From: DASPJQ01 sp035299065
GTDB taxonomy: Bacteria > Bacteroidota > Bacteroidia > Flavobacteriales_D > UBA2798
DNA length: 64,000 bases
Reading direction: 5' to 3'
Assembly (NCBI GenBank): GCA_035299065.1
Contig: DATGXI010000135.1
Location: 1-64,000 of the forward strand
The position numbers and the translations under genes are program-made. The notes beneath the pieces are model-generated. The model did not search any database, had not been told where the DNA came from, and saw only the letters and a list, made by a program, of their open reading frames with translations. Numbering within the stretch: position 1 is the first letter of the stretch; every line of letters begins with the position of its first letter. Shown here one piece after another: positions 24,798 through 33,806 of this stretch.

Positions 24798-25658
24798 ATG
24801 ACAACATTAAAATTATATTTTACCGGTTTATTGGTGGCAGCGGTTTTTATAAGCGCGCAGGTTGGCTGTAACCTTGAAACAGGTGGGGCAGGTTTTACAG
24901 GTATTGAAACCAACAAAACCGGTTCAACCATTATGGAAAGGTATAAGCTGAACAACAACCATGAACGCCTGGCTGTTGCTCCAAATAGTTTTGGTGAGTA
25001 TTTGCGCAACCTGAAATTAAAGCCTTACGGATCGGTAGTGAAATATTACAATGGCGAAGAAAAAAACAAAGAGAATGTATATGATGCAGTAGTAGATATG
25101 GAAATAGGTACAAAAAATTTACAGCAATGTGCCGATGCTGTTATGCGCCTGCGTGGAGAGTATTTGTTTGCCCGGAAAGCCTATGAAAAGCTCCATTTTA
25201 ATTTTACCAACGGGTTTAATTGCGAGTATAAAAAATGGAAGGAAGGTTACCGCGTAAAAGTTGAGGGCAATAAAACCACCTGGGTGAAAAATGCAAAACC
25301 CTCAAACACGTACGAAACCTTCAGGAAATACATGGACATGGTTTTTAATTACGCAGGCACATTATCACTTTCAAAAGAGCTTAAATCAAAATCAATTGCC
25401 GATATGCAAATTGGCGATGTATTTATACAGGGAGGTTCACCCGGGCATGCCGTGCTTGTAGTTGACATGATGAAGGATAAAAAATCGGGCCAGAAATATT
25501 TTATGCTGGCCCAAAGTTATATGCCTGCCCAGGAAACCCAGGTGTTGTTAAATCCCAACGCTGATGAAAAAACTGTTTGGTATAAACTGGATTCATCAAA
25601 AAACGATGTAACTACCCCCGAGTGGAATTTTACCAATAAAGATTTAAAGAGCTTTTGA
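24798..25658 (+). CDS. DUF4846 family lipoprotein
   Basis: A 286-residue exported protein. The signal peptide ends in SAQVGCN, with Cys24 as probable lipid acceptor. The mature part begins with a region containing FGEYLRNLKLKPYGSVV, the hallmark of DUF4846, and later DVFIQGGSPGHAVLVVDM, where a conserved His lies in a papain-like or NlpC-like context. The function is unknown. It follows the PspC protein by 36 bases and may share its message. Confidence 0.85.
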   Translation: MTTLKLYFTGLLVAAVFISAQVGCNLETGGAGFTGIETNKTGSTIMERYKLNNNHERLAVAPNSFGEYLRNLKLKPYGSVVKYYNGEEKNKENVYDAVVDMEIGTKNLQQCADAVMRLRGEYLFARKAYEKLHFNFTNGFNCEYKKWKEGYRVKVEGNKTTWVKNAKPSNTYETFRKYMDMVFNYAGTLSLSKELKSKSIADMQIGDVFIQGGSPGHAVLVVDMMKDKKSGQKYFMLAQSYMPAQETQVLLNPNADEKTVWYKLDSSKNDVTTPEWNFTNKDLKSF

Positions 25659-25678
25659 ATTAGTGTAAATCCCAACGG

Positions 25679-26305
25679 TTATTTGTCAAAAAAAATGACT
25701 TTACCACTTTCCACTTCGTATAATGCACCAATTATAAGTAGTTTTCCTTCGCTTTCCAGTTCGGCAATAATTGGACTTTCGCGCCTTATGCGCTCAATGG
25801 TAAGGTGAACATTGTGGTTGGTCACATTTTTTACAAATTGCTCGTTTGTACCTGTACGATTTTCCTTGGTCTCTTTTTCATGGTAAATGGCCGGTTGAAT
25901 CTTGTTCAGCAAAGTAGTAAGATTGCCCATTTCAACATGGTTGCACGCACCAACAATGGCTCCGCACTTGGTATGGCCCAATACAACAATGATTTTTGTG
26001 CCTGATACCTTAGTGGCAAATTCCATGCTTCCTAAAATATCTTCGTTTAAAATATTTCCGGCTATACGTATGCTGAAAATATCGCCAAGGCCCTGGTCAA
26101 ATATCAACTCGGCTGAGGTGCGGCTGTCAATACAACTCAAAATGGTGGCAAAGGGAAATTGACCGGTTGATGTTTCATTTACCTGTTGTAAAAGGTTGCG
26201 GTTTGCTTTTAGGTTATTTATAAACCGCTGGTTGCCTTCTTTTAAAATTTCAAGAGCTCGTTGAGGCGTTAGGCTCATTTGGATTTCTTTGGTTTGTGTG
26301 CGCAT
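25679..26305 (-). CDS. Beta-class carbonic anhydrase
   Basis: A 208-residue cytoplasmic enzyme that hydrates CO2 to bicarbonate. The zinc ligands are Cys58 (with Asp60 and Arg62 in CIDSRTS), His111 and Cys114 (LGHTKCGAI). The length and motif spacing fit the beta class. An internal Met at residue 10 is a possible alternative start. The enzyme is followed upstream by a bestrophin-family channel in the same direction, 24 bases away; bestrophins conduct anions including bicarbonate, so the two may cooperate. Confidence 0.94.
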   Translation of the reverse strand: MRTQTKEIQMSLTPQRALEILKEGNQRFINNLKANRNLLQQVNETSTGQFPFATILSCIDSRTSAELIFDQGLGDIFSIRIAGNILNEDILGSMEFATKVSGTKIIVVLGHTKCGAIVGACNHVEMGNLTTLLNKIQPAIYHEKETKENRTGTNEQFVKNVTNHNVHLTIERIRRESPIIAELESEGKLLIIGALYEVESGKVIFFDK

Positions 26306-26329
26306 TTTTTTTGGGGGTTTTAATGGTTG

Positions 26330-27223
26330 TTATAAGGCGTAAAATTTTTCAGGCTCAACAGGCTCGGGTACATCTTTTTGACCAAGTAGCTGCCTGATAT
26401 TTATTTCAATATTGCGTGAAATGGTTGTCATGGCTGTATCAGTTGGCAAATTATTAAAAGGATCCTGCAGGTGTGTTGCTGAACGTTCAAGCAGGAAAAA
26501 CGCAGTTGAAATGGCCAGTAGTAACGGTAGTTCAAAATAGCTTTCAATGTCACGCAGTGAAATGGAAAGGGTAATGGTGAAAAGATAAATAATCCAGTGA
26601 AGAAATTTACGGTAAGTGACCGGGAATACGGTTGTTTTTATGCGCTCACACATGCCCATTTGGTTTGAAAAATTGACCAGTGTATTGTTTATTTGTACAA
26701 ATGAAAATGTATCAATTTGGCCTTGCTCCTTAAGTCGCATAAGGTGCAATGTGTTTTGCTGTAAAATTGCCAGTGGTTTGTTGGTGTGGTGTTGCAGCTG
26801 GGCCAGGTCTTCTTTGGAAAGGTATTGATCAAGGCCCTTAAGCGGATCAAAACCGCGCAACGACTGGCCAAGGCTGTAAAGCCAGGCTACATGGCGCATG
26901 GATATTATTTTAATATCCTCTTCGTTCCCGGGTTTTATGAATGATTGTAGCTGGAGCACAAATGAGCGACTGTCATTTACAATAGAACCCCAAACTTTAC
27001 GGGCTTCCCACCAGCGGTCATACGATTGGTTGAGCTTAAAGGACAAGATAACCGAAATAGCAGTACCAATAAATGCCGGAATGGTGGGTGGCATTGTGGG
27101 TATAATATCCTCAAACCTGTGCGTCAAGTAAAAGGTAATAAGGCCAATGACAATGATGTATAACATTTCTAATTTAACCTTATGGAAAATGTAAGTTAGT
27201 GGTATGCGCTTGTTCAGTAACAT
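26330..27223 (-). CDS. Bestrophin family anion channel (YneE-like)
   Basis: A 297-residue inner-membrane protein. Hydrophobic segments occur at about 18-37, 45-62, 215-235 and 240-258. The bestrophin signature includes IPAFIGTAISVILSFKLNQSYDRWWEAR near residues 45-75, where the NxSYDRWWEAR string is diagnostic, and SRSFVLQL. Bacterial members form pentameric channels for small ions. It is transcribed with carbonic anhydrase (24-base gap) and is divergent from a TetR regulator, which may control the pair. Confidence 0.92.
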   Translation of the reverse strand: MLLNKRIPLTYIFHKVKLEMLYIIVIGLITFYLTHRFEDIIPTMPPTIPAFIGTAISVILSFKLNQSYDRWWEARKVWGSIVNDSRSFVLQLQSFIKPGNEEDIKIISMRHVAWLYSLGQSLRGFDPLKGLDQYLSKEDLAQLQHHTNKPLAILQQNTLHLMRLKEQGQIDTFSFVQINNTLVNFSNQMGMCERIKTTVFPVTYRKFLHWIIYLFTITLSISLRDIESYFELPLLLAISTAFFLLERSATHLQDPFNNLPTDTAMTTISRNIEINIRQLLGQKDVPEPVEPEKFYAL

Positions 27224-27250
27224 AATGCCGTGTATGTAATGTAAAGGTAC

Positions 27251-27296
27251 TAATACTATTTTATATGATAGTAATACTATTGTTAAGGATTGTTAA
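27251..27296. promoter_or_regulatory. Repeat-rich control region between bestrophin and TetR
   Basis: A 10-base direct repeat TAATACTATT occurs at 27251-27260 and 27272-27281, 21 bases apart (two helical turns). An inverted pair ACTAT/ATAGT (27255-27259 and 27268-27272) and an 8-base direct repeat ATTGTTAA (27279-27286 and 27289-27296) are also present. These are likely operator elements for the adjacent TetR protein. Confidence 0.45.
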
Positions 27297-27337
27297 ACTT
27301 TTTGTATCAATAGCATTATTAATAAGGAAGATAGCTT

Positions 27338-27345
27338 TAATTTTG
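27338..27345 (+). promoter_or_regulatory. -7 element of the TetR gene
   Basis: TAATTTTG is a perfect TAnnTTTG box, 18 bases before the ATG at 27364. No TTTG is seen at the proper distance upstream. Confidence 0.5.
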
Positions 27346-27363
27346 TGGTAATTAAAACGGTAT

Positions 27364-28038
27364 ATGGACTTCCAGGTAAATTTCAGGGTTAACCCCAGCA
27401 TTTATTTAAAAGATCCCGAAAGCAGCGAAATCGGGAAACACATTATTAAGTCATCCATTGACCTTATTTATGAATTGGGATTTGAACAATTTACGTTCAA
27501 AAAACTTGCACAGGAAATTAACACTACCGAGGCTACTATTTACCGGTATTTTGAAAACAAGCATAGGGTACTGCTGTACATACTGAACTGGTATTGGTGT
27601 TACATGGAATTTTTAGTGGTATTTAAAGTGCAAAACCTATCATCGTCAGAAGAAAAATTAAAAATTATTGTTGATTTGCTTACAAGTGAATTGCCTGAAA
27701 GTTCAGGTTTGAATGAATACAATAAAAAATCGCTCAACCAGATTGTGATATCAGAAAGCAGCAAGGTATACCTGACCAAGGAAGTTTCAGAAATCAATAA
27801 AAATGAGGTGTTCAAACCATACAAGGATTTGTGCGCCAAAATTTCAGAAGCCATTAAGGAATACAACCCCCGCTACAAATACCCAAAATCATTGAGCTCA
27901 ACCATTATTGAAACAGCTCACCAGCAACAGTTTTTTAGCATTAACCTGCCGCGCCTAACCGACAATTCAGGCAAACAAAACCCGCGGTTTACCAACCAGT
28001 TTATTCAGGATTTTTTATTTAAAGTACTTGAAAATTGA
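27364..28038 (+). CDS. TetR/AcrR family transcriptional regulator
   Basis: A 224-residue regulator. The N-terminal DNA-binding part carries FEQFTFKKLAQEINTTEATIYRYF at about residues 40-64, the TetR helix-turn-helix, preceded by an unusual 20-residue extension. The C-terminal ligand domain has no recognised family. It is divergent from the bestrophin and carbonic anhydrase genes and separated from them by an operator-like repeat array. Confidence 0.9.
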   Translation: MDFQVNFRVNPSIYLKDPESSEIGKHIIKSSIDLIYELGFEQFTFKKLAQEINTTEATIYRYFENKHRVLLYILNWYWCYMEFLVVFKVQNLSSSEEKLKIIVDLLTSELPESSGLNEYNKKSLNQIVISESSKVYLTKEVSEINKNEVFKPYKDLCAKISEAIKEYNPRYKYPKSLSSTIIETAHQQQFFSINLPRLTDNSGKQNPRFTNQFIQDFLFKVLEN

Positions 28039-28071
28039 TAGAGCAGTTAACCTTATTTTAAATAAACAAGG

Positions 28072-29199
28072 CTATTGCTTTGTCCAACCAAATTTTTGCA
28101 TTTTGTAATGATTGCCGCATTTTACGCCCACAACCAAAACCTGGTTTTGGAAATTATTTAGACTTATTTCATGCGTGCGTCCAACATTTTCTTTTGAAGA
28201 AAAAATGGTGCGTCCCTGCATGTCGGTAATAAAAATTTCATGCATGTTTTTTGAGCTGGCAATAGAAATACCAGTTGGTGTGGTTGCCAAATTTAATTCA
28301 ACGGTTTGGCTGTTTTCCGCTATGCCAATCATTGACGGAGCCGGATGCGTTTTGCCGTAAAAAAAGCGCCATATTTCACTGGTAACATCAATGTCATTGG
28401 CAGGGGTATACAACCAAACATGGTCAGCATTGTTTTCACGCCATAGCTGAACAGGTTCACTGCACATGTTGTAATCAATCCTTTCAACGGTTACGGTGTC
28501 ACCAGGAACAAGATCAGGTAAATTGGTTACCGTACTGTCAGTACAACCGTTGTTGTCTTGCCAAAACGCTACTGTTGCTGTGGGCAATGTAAGTGTTGGA
28601 AGCGGAGAACCTGAATAGGCTATTGTACCGTCCAACGTACCGTGTACATGCATAACCGGAACTGCGCGGCCGGGATTGCAGCTGCTAAAGTCAGGTGTGC
28701 TCATTGGGCCGGCAACCGATGCAATGGCGGCAATGCGCTCGGGCATGGCGCACAGTGTATGATACGTCATAATACCGCCCATTGAAAAACCACATACATA
28801 TACTTTTGCAAGGTCAATGTTGTGACGTGTATACATGGTGTCAATGATGCGAGACAAAAAAGTATAATCATCAGAAGTGGAACTTAAGAGTGTACCATTG
28901 TTCCAGCTGTTTTGGCCCCAACTATTGAGTGTGCCGTTTGGATACACAAGAATGAAACGCGCTGTGTCAGCCACCGATTGAAAGTCGACTGCTGAAAAGC
29001 CAATATACGTGTCGCCCAAACCGTGCATAGCAATTACCAGTGGTAAACCGGGTTCAGTTGACGAGTCAAAACCGGTTGGTATATACTGGCGGTACTGACG
29101 GGTTGCTGCACCAACTGTCATTGTTTCATTGGTCATTTGTGCGCTAAGGGTTTGGGTAAAACCGCATGCAATGCCTGCAAGGAGTATAATTTTTTTCAT
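28072..29199 (-). CDS. Secreted PHB-depolymerase-type esterase with sorting-domain-like tail
   Basis: A 375-residue exported hydrolase. From the ATG at 29199 there is a signal peptide (residues 1-21, ending SAQ). The alpha/beta-hydrolase part matches the LpqC/PHB depolymerase family: LPLVIAMHGLGDT (oxyanion region), GFSMGG with the nucleophile Ser, and a late NADHVWLY with the catalytic His. The last 75 residues resemble a type IX secretion C-terminal sorting domain (ITDMQGRTIFSSKENVG), although the usual PNP start is absent. The substrate is unknown. The frame extends 38 codons upstream, but those precede the signal peptide. Confidence 0.85.
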   Translation of the reverse strand: MKKIILLAGIACGFTQTLSAQMTNETMTVGAATRQYRQYIPTGFDSSTEPGLPLVIAMHGLGDTYIGFSAVDFQSVADTARFILVYPNGTLNSWGQNSWNNGTLLSSTSDDYTFLSRIIDTMYTRHNIDLAKVYVCGFSMGGIMTYHTLCAMPERIAAIASVAGPMSTPDFSSCNPGRAVPVMHVHGTLDGTIAYSGSPLPTLTLPTATVAFWQDNNGCTDSTVTNLPDLVPGDTVTVERIDYNMCSEPVQLWRENNADHVWLYTPANDIDVTSEIWRFFYGKTHPAPSMIGIAENSQTVELNLATTPTGISIASSKNMHEIFITDMQGRTIFSSKENVGRTHEISLNNFQNQVLVVGVKCGNHYKMQKFGWTKQ

Positions 29200-29312
29200 A
29201 AATGAGATTAATGCGTTGAGGCAAATATAACGAAAGAAAAGTTTAACCTGCGGGCATATGGTTGAAATTGTGGTGAGCGGCAATACCTTATTTTTACGGG
29301 GAGATTTCTGCA

Positions 29313-29425
29313 AGGGATGGAAGCGGCACCCCGCACACTAAAGTGAGCGTGCGCATGATTTAAGTTTGACCAGTAAGTTGATGCGCGCTACTTTAGGGGA
29401 GGAGTACAGCGTACAGCCCGGCCCC
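29313..29425. repeat. Structured intergenic element (AGCG/AGCCC type), copy 1
   Basis: The element starts GGGATGGAAGCGGCACCCCG and ends with a related block AGTACAGCGTACAGCCCGG. Between them CTAAAGT (29338-29344) and ATGCGCGCTACTTTAG (29381-29396) pair with the intervening sequence as a long hairpin. A second element with the same blocks is at 45728-45823. Similar words recur in intergenic DNA of many Bacteroidota, as recalled and not searched. Function unknown. Confidence 0.5.
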
Positions 29426-29462
29426 AATGGAATTTAAGATTTTAAATTTAAGATTTAAGAGG
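29426..29462. repeat. TTTAAGATTTAAGA low-complexity tract
   Basis: An AT-rich tract built from the word ATTTAAGATT. Related tracts are found at 6089-6103 and 14050-14080 in this window, all in intergenic DNA. Confidence 0.4.
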
Positions 29463-29480
29463 GGTGCAGCCAAAAAAACA

Positions 29481-30083
29481 TCAGTAAGCCGGCACAGACA
29501 CGGATGGCCCTGCGTTTTCACCGGTAAAAGGGATGTTGATAAAAGTACCATCAGTTATTTTAATGGTTTGATTTTTTAACCGCGCATTTTGTATTGTCAA
29601 TTGAAATGTGCCAGAGGCTATTTTTGTGGAAGGATCCCATTTCGTTATAGTTATATACGAATTATTTAATGGAACCTGGTGCCAACCCTCATTGGAGTAG
29701 GAAGACCAAAGGCAAATTGCATAATCAATGTTATTGGGATCAGCTTTTGATTTGTCGGCAAATTTAAAGGTAATTGGAAATTGCATGTTGGAAGACAGCG
29801 GTGGAAAAAGAATATCGAGCGATTGTTTAAAATCATTTTGTACCAGGTAAAGACGTTGCACCTTGCGGCCCGATCCATCGCGTATTTCACGTTCACCTGC
29901 AATAAACATTGAATTCATTAAGAATGACTGCCCGTCAACTTTAAAATTAATGCGTTTGTGTGGTTTGTCGTTTTCAATTTCAACCAACGATTTGAAATTT
30001 ACACCTGCCAGTGCTTCTTTTTTTTCGGAATTAGTGCAGGCAAAAAGCGCACAAAAAAATATCGCTATAAATGGTTTTTTCAT
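29481..30083 (-). CDS. Hypothetical lipoprotein
   Basis: A 200-residue lipoprotein of unknown function. The signal peptide (KKPFIAIFFCALFACTNSE) has the lipobox LFAC with the acceptor Cys at about residue 16. The mature part is beta-rich and carries a SGTFQLTIQNARLKNQTIKI segment and an FINIPF motif near the end, as in small carbohydrate-associated or adhesin-like lipoproteins of Bacteroidota. No family was recognised. The gene lies between the esterase and the porin-like gene, all on one strand, with a terminator upstream. Confidence 0.7.
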   Translation of the reverse strand: MKKPFIAIFFCALFACTNSEKKEALAGVNFKSLVEIENDKPHKRINFKVDGQSFLMNSMFIAGEREIRDGSGRKVQRLYLVQNDFKQSLDILFPPLSSNMQFPITFKFADKSKADPNNIDYAICLWSSYSNEGWHQVPLNNSYITITKWDPSTKIASGTFQLTIQNARLKNQTIKITDGTFINIPFTGENAGPSVSVPAY

Positions 30084-30096
30084 GAATTCTGGGTTT

Positions 30097-30128
30097 AAAA
30101 AAAATCCCCGCTCAATTAAGCAGGGATT
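30097..30128 (-). terminator. Terminator after the porin-like gene at 30153
   Basis: A 10-base stem (30103-30112 and 30119-30128; one mismatch that becomes a G-U pair on the minus strand) is followed on the minus strand by eight Ts. Confidence 0.85.
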
Positions 30129-30152
30129 CTCTTATATCTTATTTATCTAAAC

Positions 30153-30878
30153 TTAGAAAAGTATCAACTTTCTTTTATTTGAACATTTAGCTTTAGCCAT
30201 GAATGCAAAATCCAAATTGGCTTCCATTACCAACATTAATGTTAGTGGATGTGTTGCCGTATATGAATCAAATTTTTGGAAGGCCGGAAAATTGGTTACA
30301 CCATCATCTTTAACAGCATCGCCCAGGGCATAATTTGCACGAAAGCCCATGGTGATACCAAAATTTTGTGTGCCTATGAAATAACCGCCAAACCCAAATG
30401 TTATGCCCATGTGTGATTTCATGAAGTTGACGTAATCGTCCTGTGCTGGGGTTAATGGCAAATCATCAGTAACGCTTGCTTTGCTTACAGTGGTTAAGGA
30501 TGGCCCAAATTCAACATAATGCCCGTCTTTATTATTGCGGTACATTAAAAAGATTTGCATACCGGAAAATGAAATATTGCGTGTGTACTGCGGACTACCT
30601 GTGCTGCTTGAGTCAGTTTGATTGTATTTGAATGTTTGGTTAAACTGGTAGTACATAATGTCAGCCGTTACTTCATGGCTCTCGTTAAAATTCCAGCCCA
30701 ATTTACCACCTACAGTAAAACCGCTTGAAAATTTTGCTGTATAATCATTGTCCAGCATATTTTTATTGTACAGGAAATTTAGTCCCCAACCTCCTTTTAC
30801 CCCGATGTCCATCCAGCTTTGGCCATAAGATTTAAGGCTTATAACTGTAATTAACGAAAGTGTCAATAGTTTTCTCAT
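30153..30878 (-). CDS. Outer-membrane beta-barrel protein
   Basis: A 241-residue exported protein with a signal peptide (residues 1-19, ending SYGQ). The mature part starts DIGVKGGWGLNFLYN, the pattern of small Bacteroidota barrels, and continues with amphipathic strands (TVGGKLGWNF, EVTADIMYYQF, ITFGFGGYFIG, ITMGFRANYALG). The last residues do not end in a classical terminal aromatic but in a Lys-rich tail. Function unknown; it is monocistronic with its own terminator. Confidence 0.82.
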   Translation of the reverse strand: MRKLLTLSLITVISLKSYGQSWMDIGVKGGWGLNFLYNKNMLDNDYTAKFSSGFTVGGKLGWNFNESHEVTADIMYYQFNQTFKYNQTDSSSTGSPQYTRNISFSGMQIFLMYRNNKDGHYVEFGPSLTTVSKASVTDDLPLTPAQDDYVNFMKSHMGITFGFGGYFIGTQNFGITMGFRANYALGDAVKDDGVTNFPAFQKFDSYTATHPLTLMLVMEANLDFAFMAKAKCSNKRKLILF

Positions 30879-30925
30879 TATATTTAGGCCGTTTTAGTGC
30901 GTTTTAGTAATGCAAAATAAAGAAT

Positions 30926-30933
30926 TAAATTTG
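30926..30933 (+). promoter_or_regulatory. -7 element of fabG
   Basis: TAAATTTG is a perfect TAnnTTTG box, 25 bases upstream of the fabG ATG. The upstream -33 element is weak. Confidence 0.5.
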
Positions 30934-30958
30934 AATTAAATCTTATAATGTTGGTAAA

Positions 30959-31705
30959 ATGAAACTTTTAGAGGGTAAAATAACATTGATTACGGGTGCA
31001 ACGCGCGGCATAGGACGTGGAATGGCCCTGAAATTTGCCGAACATGGTGCAACGGTATGCTTTACCTACGCATCAAGCGAGGACAAAGCCAAGGCCCTAG
31101 AGGCCGAGCTACAGGCTAAAGGCGTGAAAGCCAAAGCTATTAAGTCAGATGCGGCCAATTTTGGCGAGGCGCAAAAACTGATTGATGATATTGCTGCCGA
31201 GTTTGGGACCATTGATGTGGTGGTAAACAATGCGGGTATTACCAAGGATGGTTTGCTTATGCGCATGACTGAACAAAACTGGGACGATGTTATCAATACC
31301 AATTTGAAATCGGTATTCAACATTACCAAAGCGGTTCAAAAAGTTATGTTGAAAGCGCGCAGTGGCAGCATTATCAATATATCATCAGTTGTGGGTGTTA
31401 AGGGCAATGCCGGCCAGGCTAATTATGCCGCATCAAAAGCGGGTATGATTGGTTTTACAAAATCAATTGCACTGGAATTGGGCTCACGCAACATTCGCTG
31501 CAATGCCATTGCACCCGGGTTTATTGAAACTGAAATGACAGCTGTACTGGATGAAAAAGTGGTGCAAGGATGGCGTGACGGTATTCCTTTGAAACGCGGA
31601 GGAACACCTGAAGATGTTGCCAACCTGACTGTGTTTTTGGCAAGTGATATGTCAAGCTACATAACAGGTCAAACCATCAATATTTGTGGAGGAATGTTAA
31701 CCTGA
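30959..31705 (+). CDS. fabG: 3-oxoacyl-[ACP] reductase FabG
   Basis: A 248-residue cytoplasmic SDR that reduces 3-oxoacyl-ACP with NADPH in fatty-acid synthesis. The cofactor motif TGATRGIG is at 12-19, NNAG at 90-93, and catalytic Ser143, Tyr156 and Lys160 lie in NISSVVG and YAASK. NCBI-style FabG hallmarks such as NAGITKDGLLMRM and the PGFIETEMT block are intact. The VWA-type gene starts 10 bases after its stop. The length is standard for the family. Confidence 0.95.
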   Translation: MKLLEGKITLITGATRGIGRGMALKFAEHGATVCFTYASSEDKAKALEAELQAKGVKAKAIKSDAANFGEAQKLIDDIAAEFGTIDVVVNNAGITKDGLLMRMTEQNWDDVINTNLKSVFNITKAVQKVMLKARSGSIINISSVVGVKGNAGQANYAASKAGMIGFTKSIALELGSRNIRCNAIAPGFIETEMTAVLDEKVVQGWRDGIPLKRGGTPEDVANLTVFLASDMSSYITGQTINICGGMLT

Positions 31706-31715
31706 TTTTTTTTAC

Positions 31716-33806
31716 GTGTCAATAATTCTCACTTCCCCGGGATGGCTGGTGCTTGTTTGCTTATTGCTTTCAATTGTACCCGCATGGTTTTTATACCGGA
31801 AATCGTTTTACCATAAAGAAAACAAACGCCTGGCTATAACGCTGGGTGTTTTGCGTGGTGTTGCATTTTTCTTTTTAGCGTTTTTATTGCTTGAACCGTT
31901 AATGCGCATAACGCAAAACAGGGTTGAAAAACCCATTGTGGTTGTGGTGGCCGATAACAGTCTGAGCGTGGTTTCCATTAAAGACTCGGCCAATATTAAA
32001 AAGCAATTACCGGCCGAAATTAAAAAACTGAATGCAGCGCTTGGTGAAAAATTTGAAACAGCCGCTTTTAGTTTTGGCGATGAGGTGCATGATGGTGTTG
32101 ATACATTAAAGTTTGATAAAAAACTCACTGATATATCACACGCCATTGACGAGGTGTATACGCGTTTTTATAACCGTAACCTGGGCGCTGTTGTTTTGCT
32201 AAGCGATGGTATTTACAACAAAGGGGTAAATCCATTGGGCACCGTGCGTAAATTCAAAAACGTTTCATTTTACACCGTTGGCCTTGGCGACACGGTAATT
32301 ACCAAAGATTTGATACTTGCCGATATTTTGTACAACAAAACCGCCTTTTTAGGAAATGATTACCCGGTTGAGGTGTTGGTGCAGGCAAAAAAAATGCAGG
32401 GCACCCGTGCGCAATTGGTGCTGAAAGAAAATGGTGCAGAACTGGCCAGGCGTGATTTATTGGTGCAAACAACCAACCAGACCTTGCGTACCTCGTTTTT
32501 AATTCCCGCAAAAAAAGAAGGTGTTGCAAAAATAACGGCCGAGATCATTCCGGTTGCGGGTGAGTTTTCAGAAAAAAACAACGCGTTGAGTGTATACGTA
32601 AATGTAGTCAAGAATAAACAAAAGGTATTGATACTTGGCGCATCACCTCACCCTGATATTGCAGCCATAAAATATTCGCTGGAGGCTTCGCAAAATTACC
32701 AGGTGACCTCTGGTGTGTACCAGGCGGGAGTGAATTACGGTTTTAATGATTATAACCTGGTTGTGCTGCATTCATTGCCTACGAATGCGGGCGATGAAGA
32801 TTTGGTAACAAAAATTCGCACTGCAGGAACGCCCATTTTATTCATCATTGGCCAGCAAACCACACTTGGTAATTTCTCAAAAGTGGTTCCCATGTTAAGT
32901 GTGCCCGGTAGTTCAAAAAATCCAAGCAATGCAGTGCCTACTTTAAACTCAAATTTTACCAGTTTTACGCTAAGTGAGAAAGTAAGGCAGATTTTGCCAA
33001 AGATGCCGCCAGTGGCAGCCCCCTTTGGGGAATACCGCCTGTCACCTGGTGCAAACGTATTAATGTACCAGCGCATAGGAAGTGTGCAAACGCAAAATCC
33101 ACTTATTGTATTTAACAAAGACAATACGCAAAGCAAAACCGGAATTATTTGTGGTGAAGGTATCTGGATGTGGAAGATGCATGATTTTGAAGTGAACGGC
33201 AATAACGATGTTTTTAACGAGATCATTCAAAAAAGTGTGCAGTACTTAAGTGTTGCTGAAAATAAAACCAATTTTCGCATCAACCATAAAAATGAGTTTA
33301 CAGAAAATGAACCAGTGATATTTGACGGGGAGTTGTACAATGAAAATTACGAGCCCATTAATACACCCGATGTTGAAATGAAAATTGTCAACAGTGAAAA
33401 GAAAGTGTACCCGTATACATTTTCAAAACCCGGCAATATGTACCGCCTGAATGCAGGTATGTTGCCACCTGGTGAATATTCATACACGGCAAGTGCCAGC
33501 TATGGTAAAAAAGAGTATAAGAAGAGCGGAAGGTTCATTGTGTCGGCTGTGAACACCGAGCTGTTGCGTACCGAAGCCGATCACCGATTGCTTTATCAGA
33601 TGGCAACAACTACCGGTGGTAAATTTTACACGCAAAGCAATATGCAGAATTTGGTAGCCGATTTGGACAAGAATGAAAATGTTGCTTCGGTTACATATGA
33701 AGAAACCACGATGGATGATTTGATCAATAAACGGTGGTTGATTATATTGCCTGTACTTCTTCTTGCAATCGAGTGGTTTTTGCGGAAAAGGGCAGGAGGT
33801 TATTGA
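31716..33806 (+). CDS. VWA-like membrane protein
   Basis: A 696-residue inner-membrane protein. Two helices at the N-terminus (about 8-25 and 42-60) and one at the C-terminus (about 672-690) frame a large periplasmic region. Residues around 75-200 form a von Willebrand A-like fold (VVVVADNSLSVVSIKD and AVVLLSDGIYNKG), close to the MIDAS pattern DxSxS but as DNSLS. The region between about 350 and 600 is beta-rich. The GTG start at 31716 is the first start in frame, and the membrane helix follows immediately. Function unknown; it is co-transcribed with fabG. Confidence 0.82.
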   Translation: MSIILTSPGWLVLVCLLLSIVPAWFLYRKSFYHKENKRLAITLGVLRGVAFFFLAFLLLEPLMRITQNRVEKPIVVVVADNSLSVVSIKDSANIKKQLPAEIKKLNAALGEKFETAAFSFGDEVHDGVDTLKFDKKLTDISHAIDEVYTRFYNRNLGAVVLLSDGIYNKGVNPLGTVRKFKNVSFYTVGLGDTVITKDLILADILYNKTAFLGNDYPVEVLVQAKKMQGTRAQLVLKENGAELARRDLLVQTTNQTLRTSFLIPAKKEGVAKITAEIIPVAGEFSEKNNALSVYVNVVKNKQKVLILGASPHPDIAAIKYSLEASQNYQVTSGVYQAGVNYGFNDYNLVVLHSLPTNAGDEDLVTKIRTAGTPILFIIGQQTTLGNFSKVVPMLSVPGSSKNPSNAVPTLNSNFTSFTLSEKVRQILPKMPPVAAPFGEYRLSPGANVLMYQRIGSVQTQNPLIVFNKDNTQSKTGIICGEGIWMWKMHDFEVNGNNDVFNEIIQKSVQYLSVAENKTNFRINHKNEFTENEPVIFDGELYNENYEPINTPDVEMKIVNSEKKVYPYTFSKPGNMYRLNAGMLPPGEYSYTASASYGKKEYKKSGRFIVSAVNTELLRTEADHRLLYQMATTTGGKFYTQSNMQNLVADLDKNENVASVTYEETTMDDLINKRWLIILPVLLLAIEWFLRKRAGGY

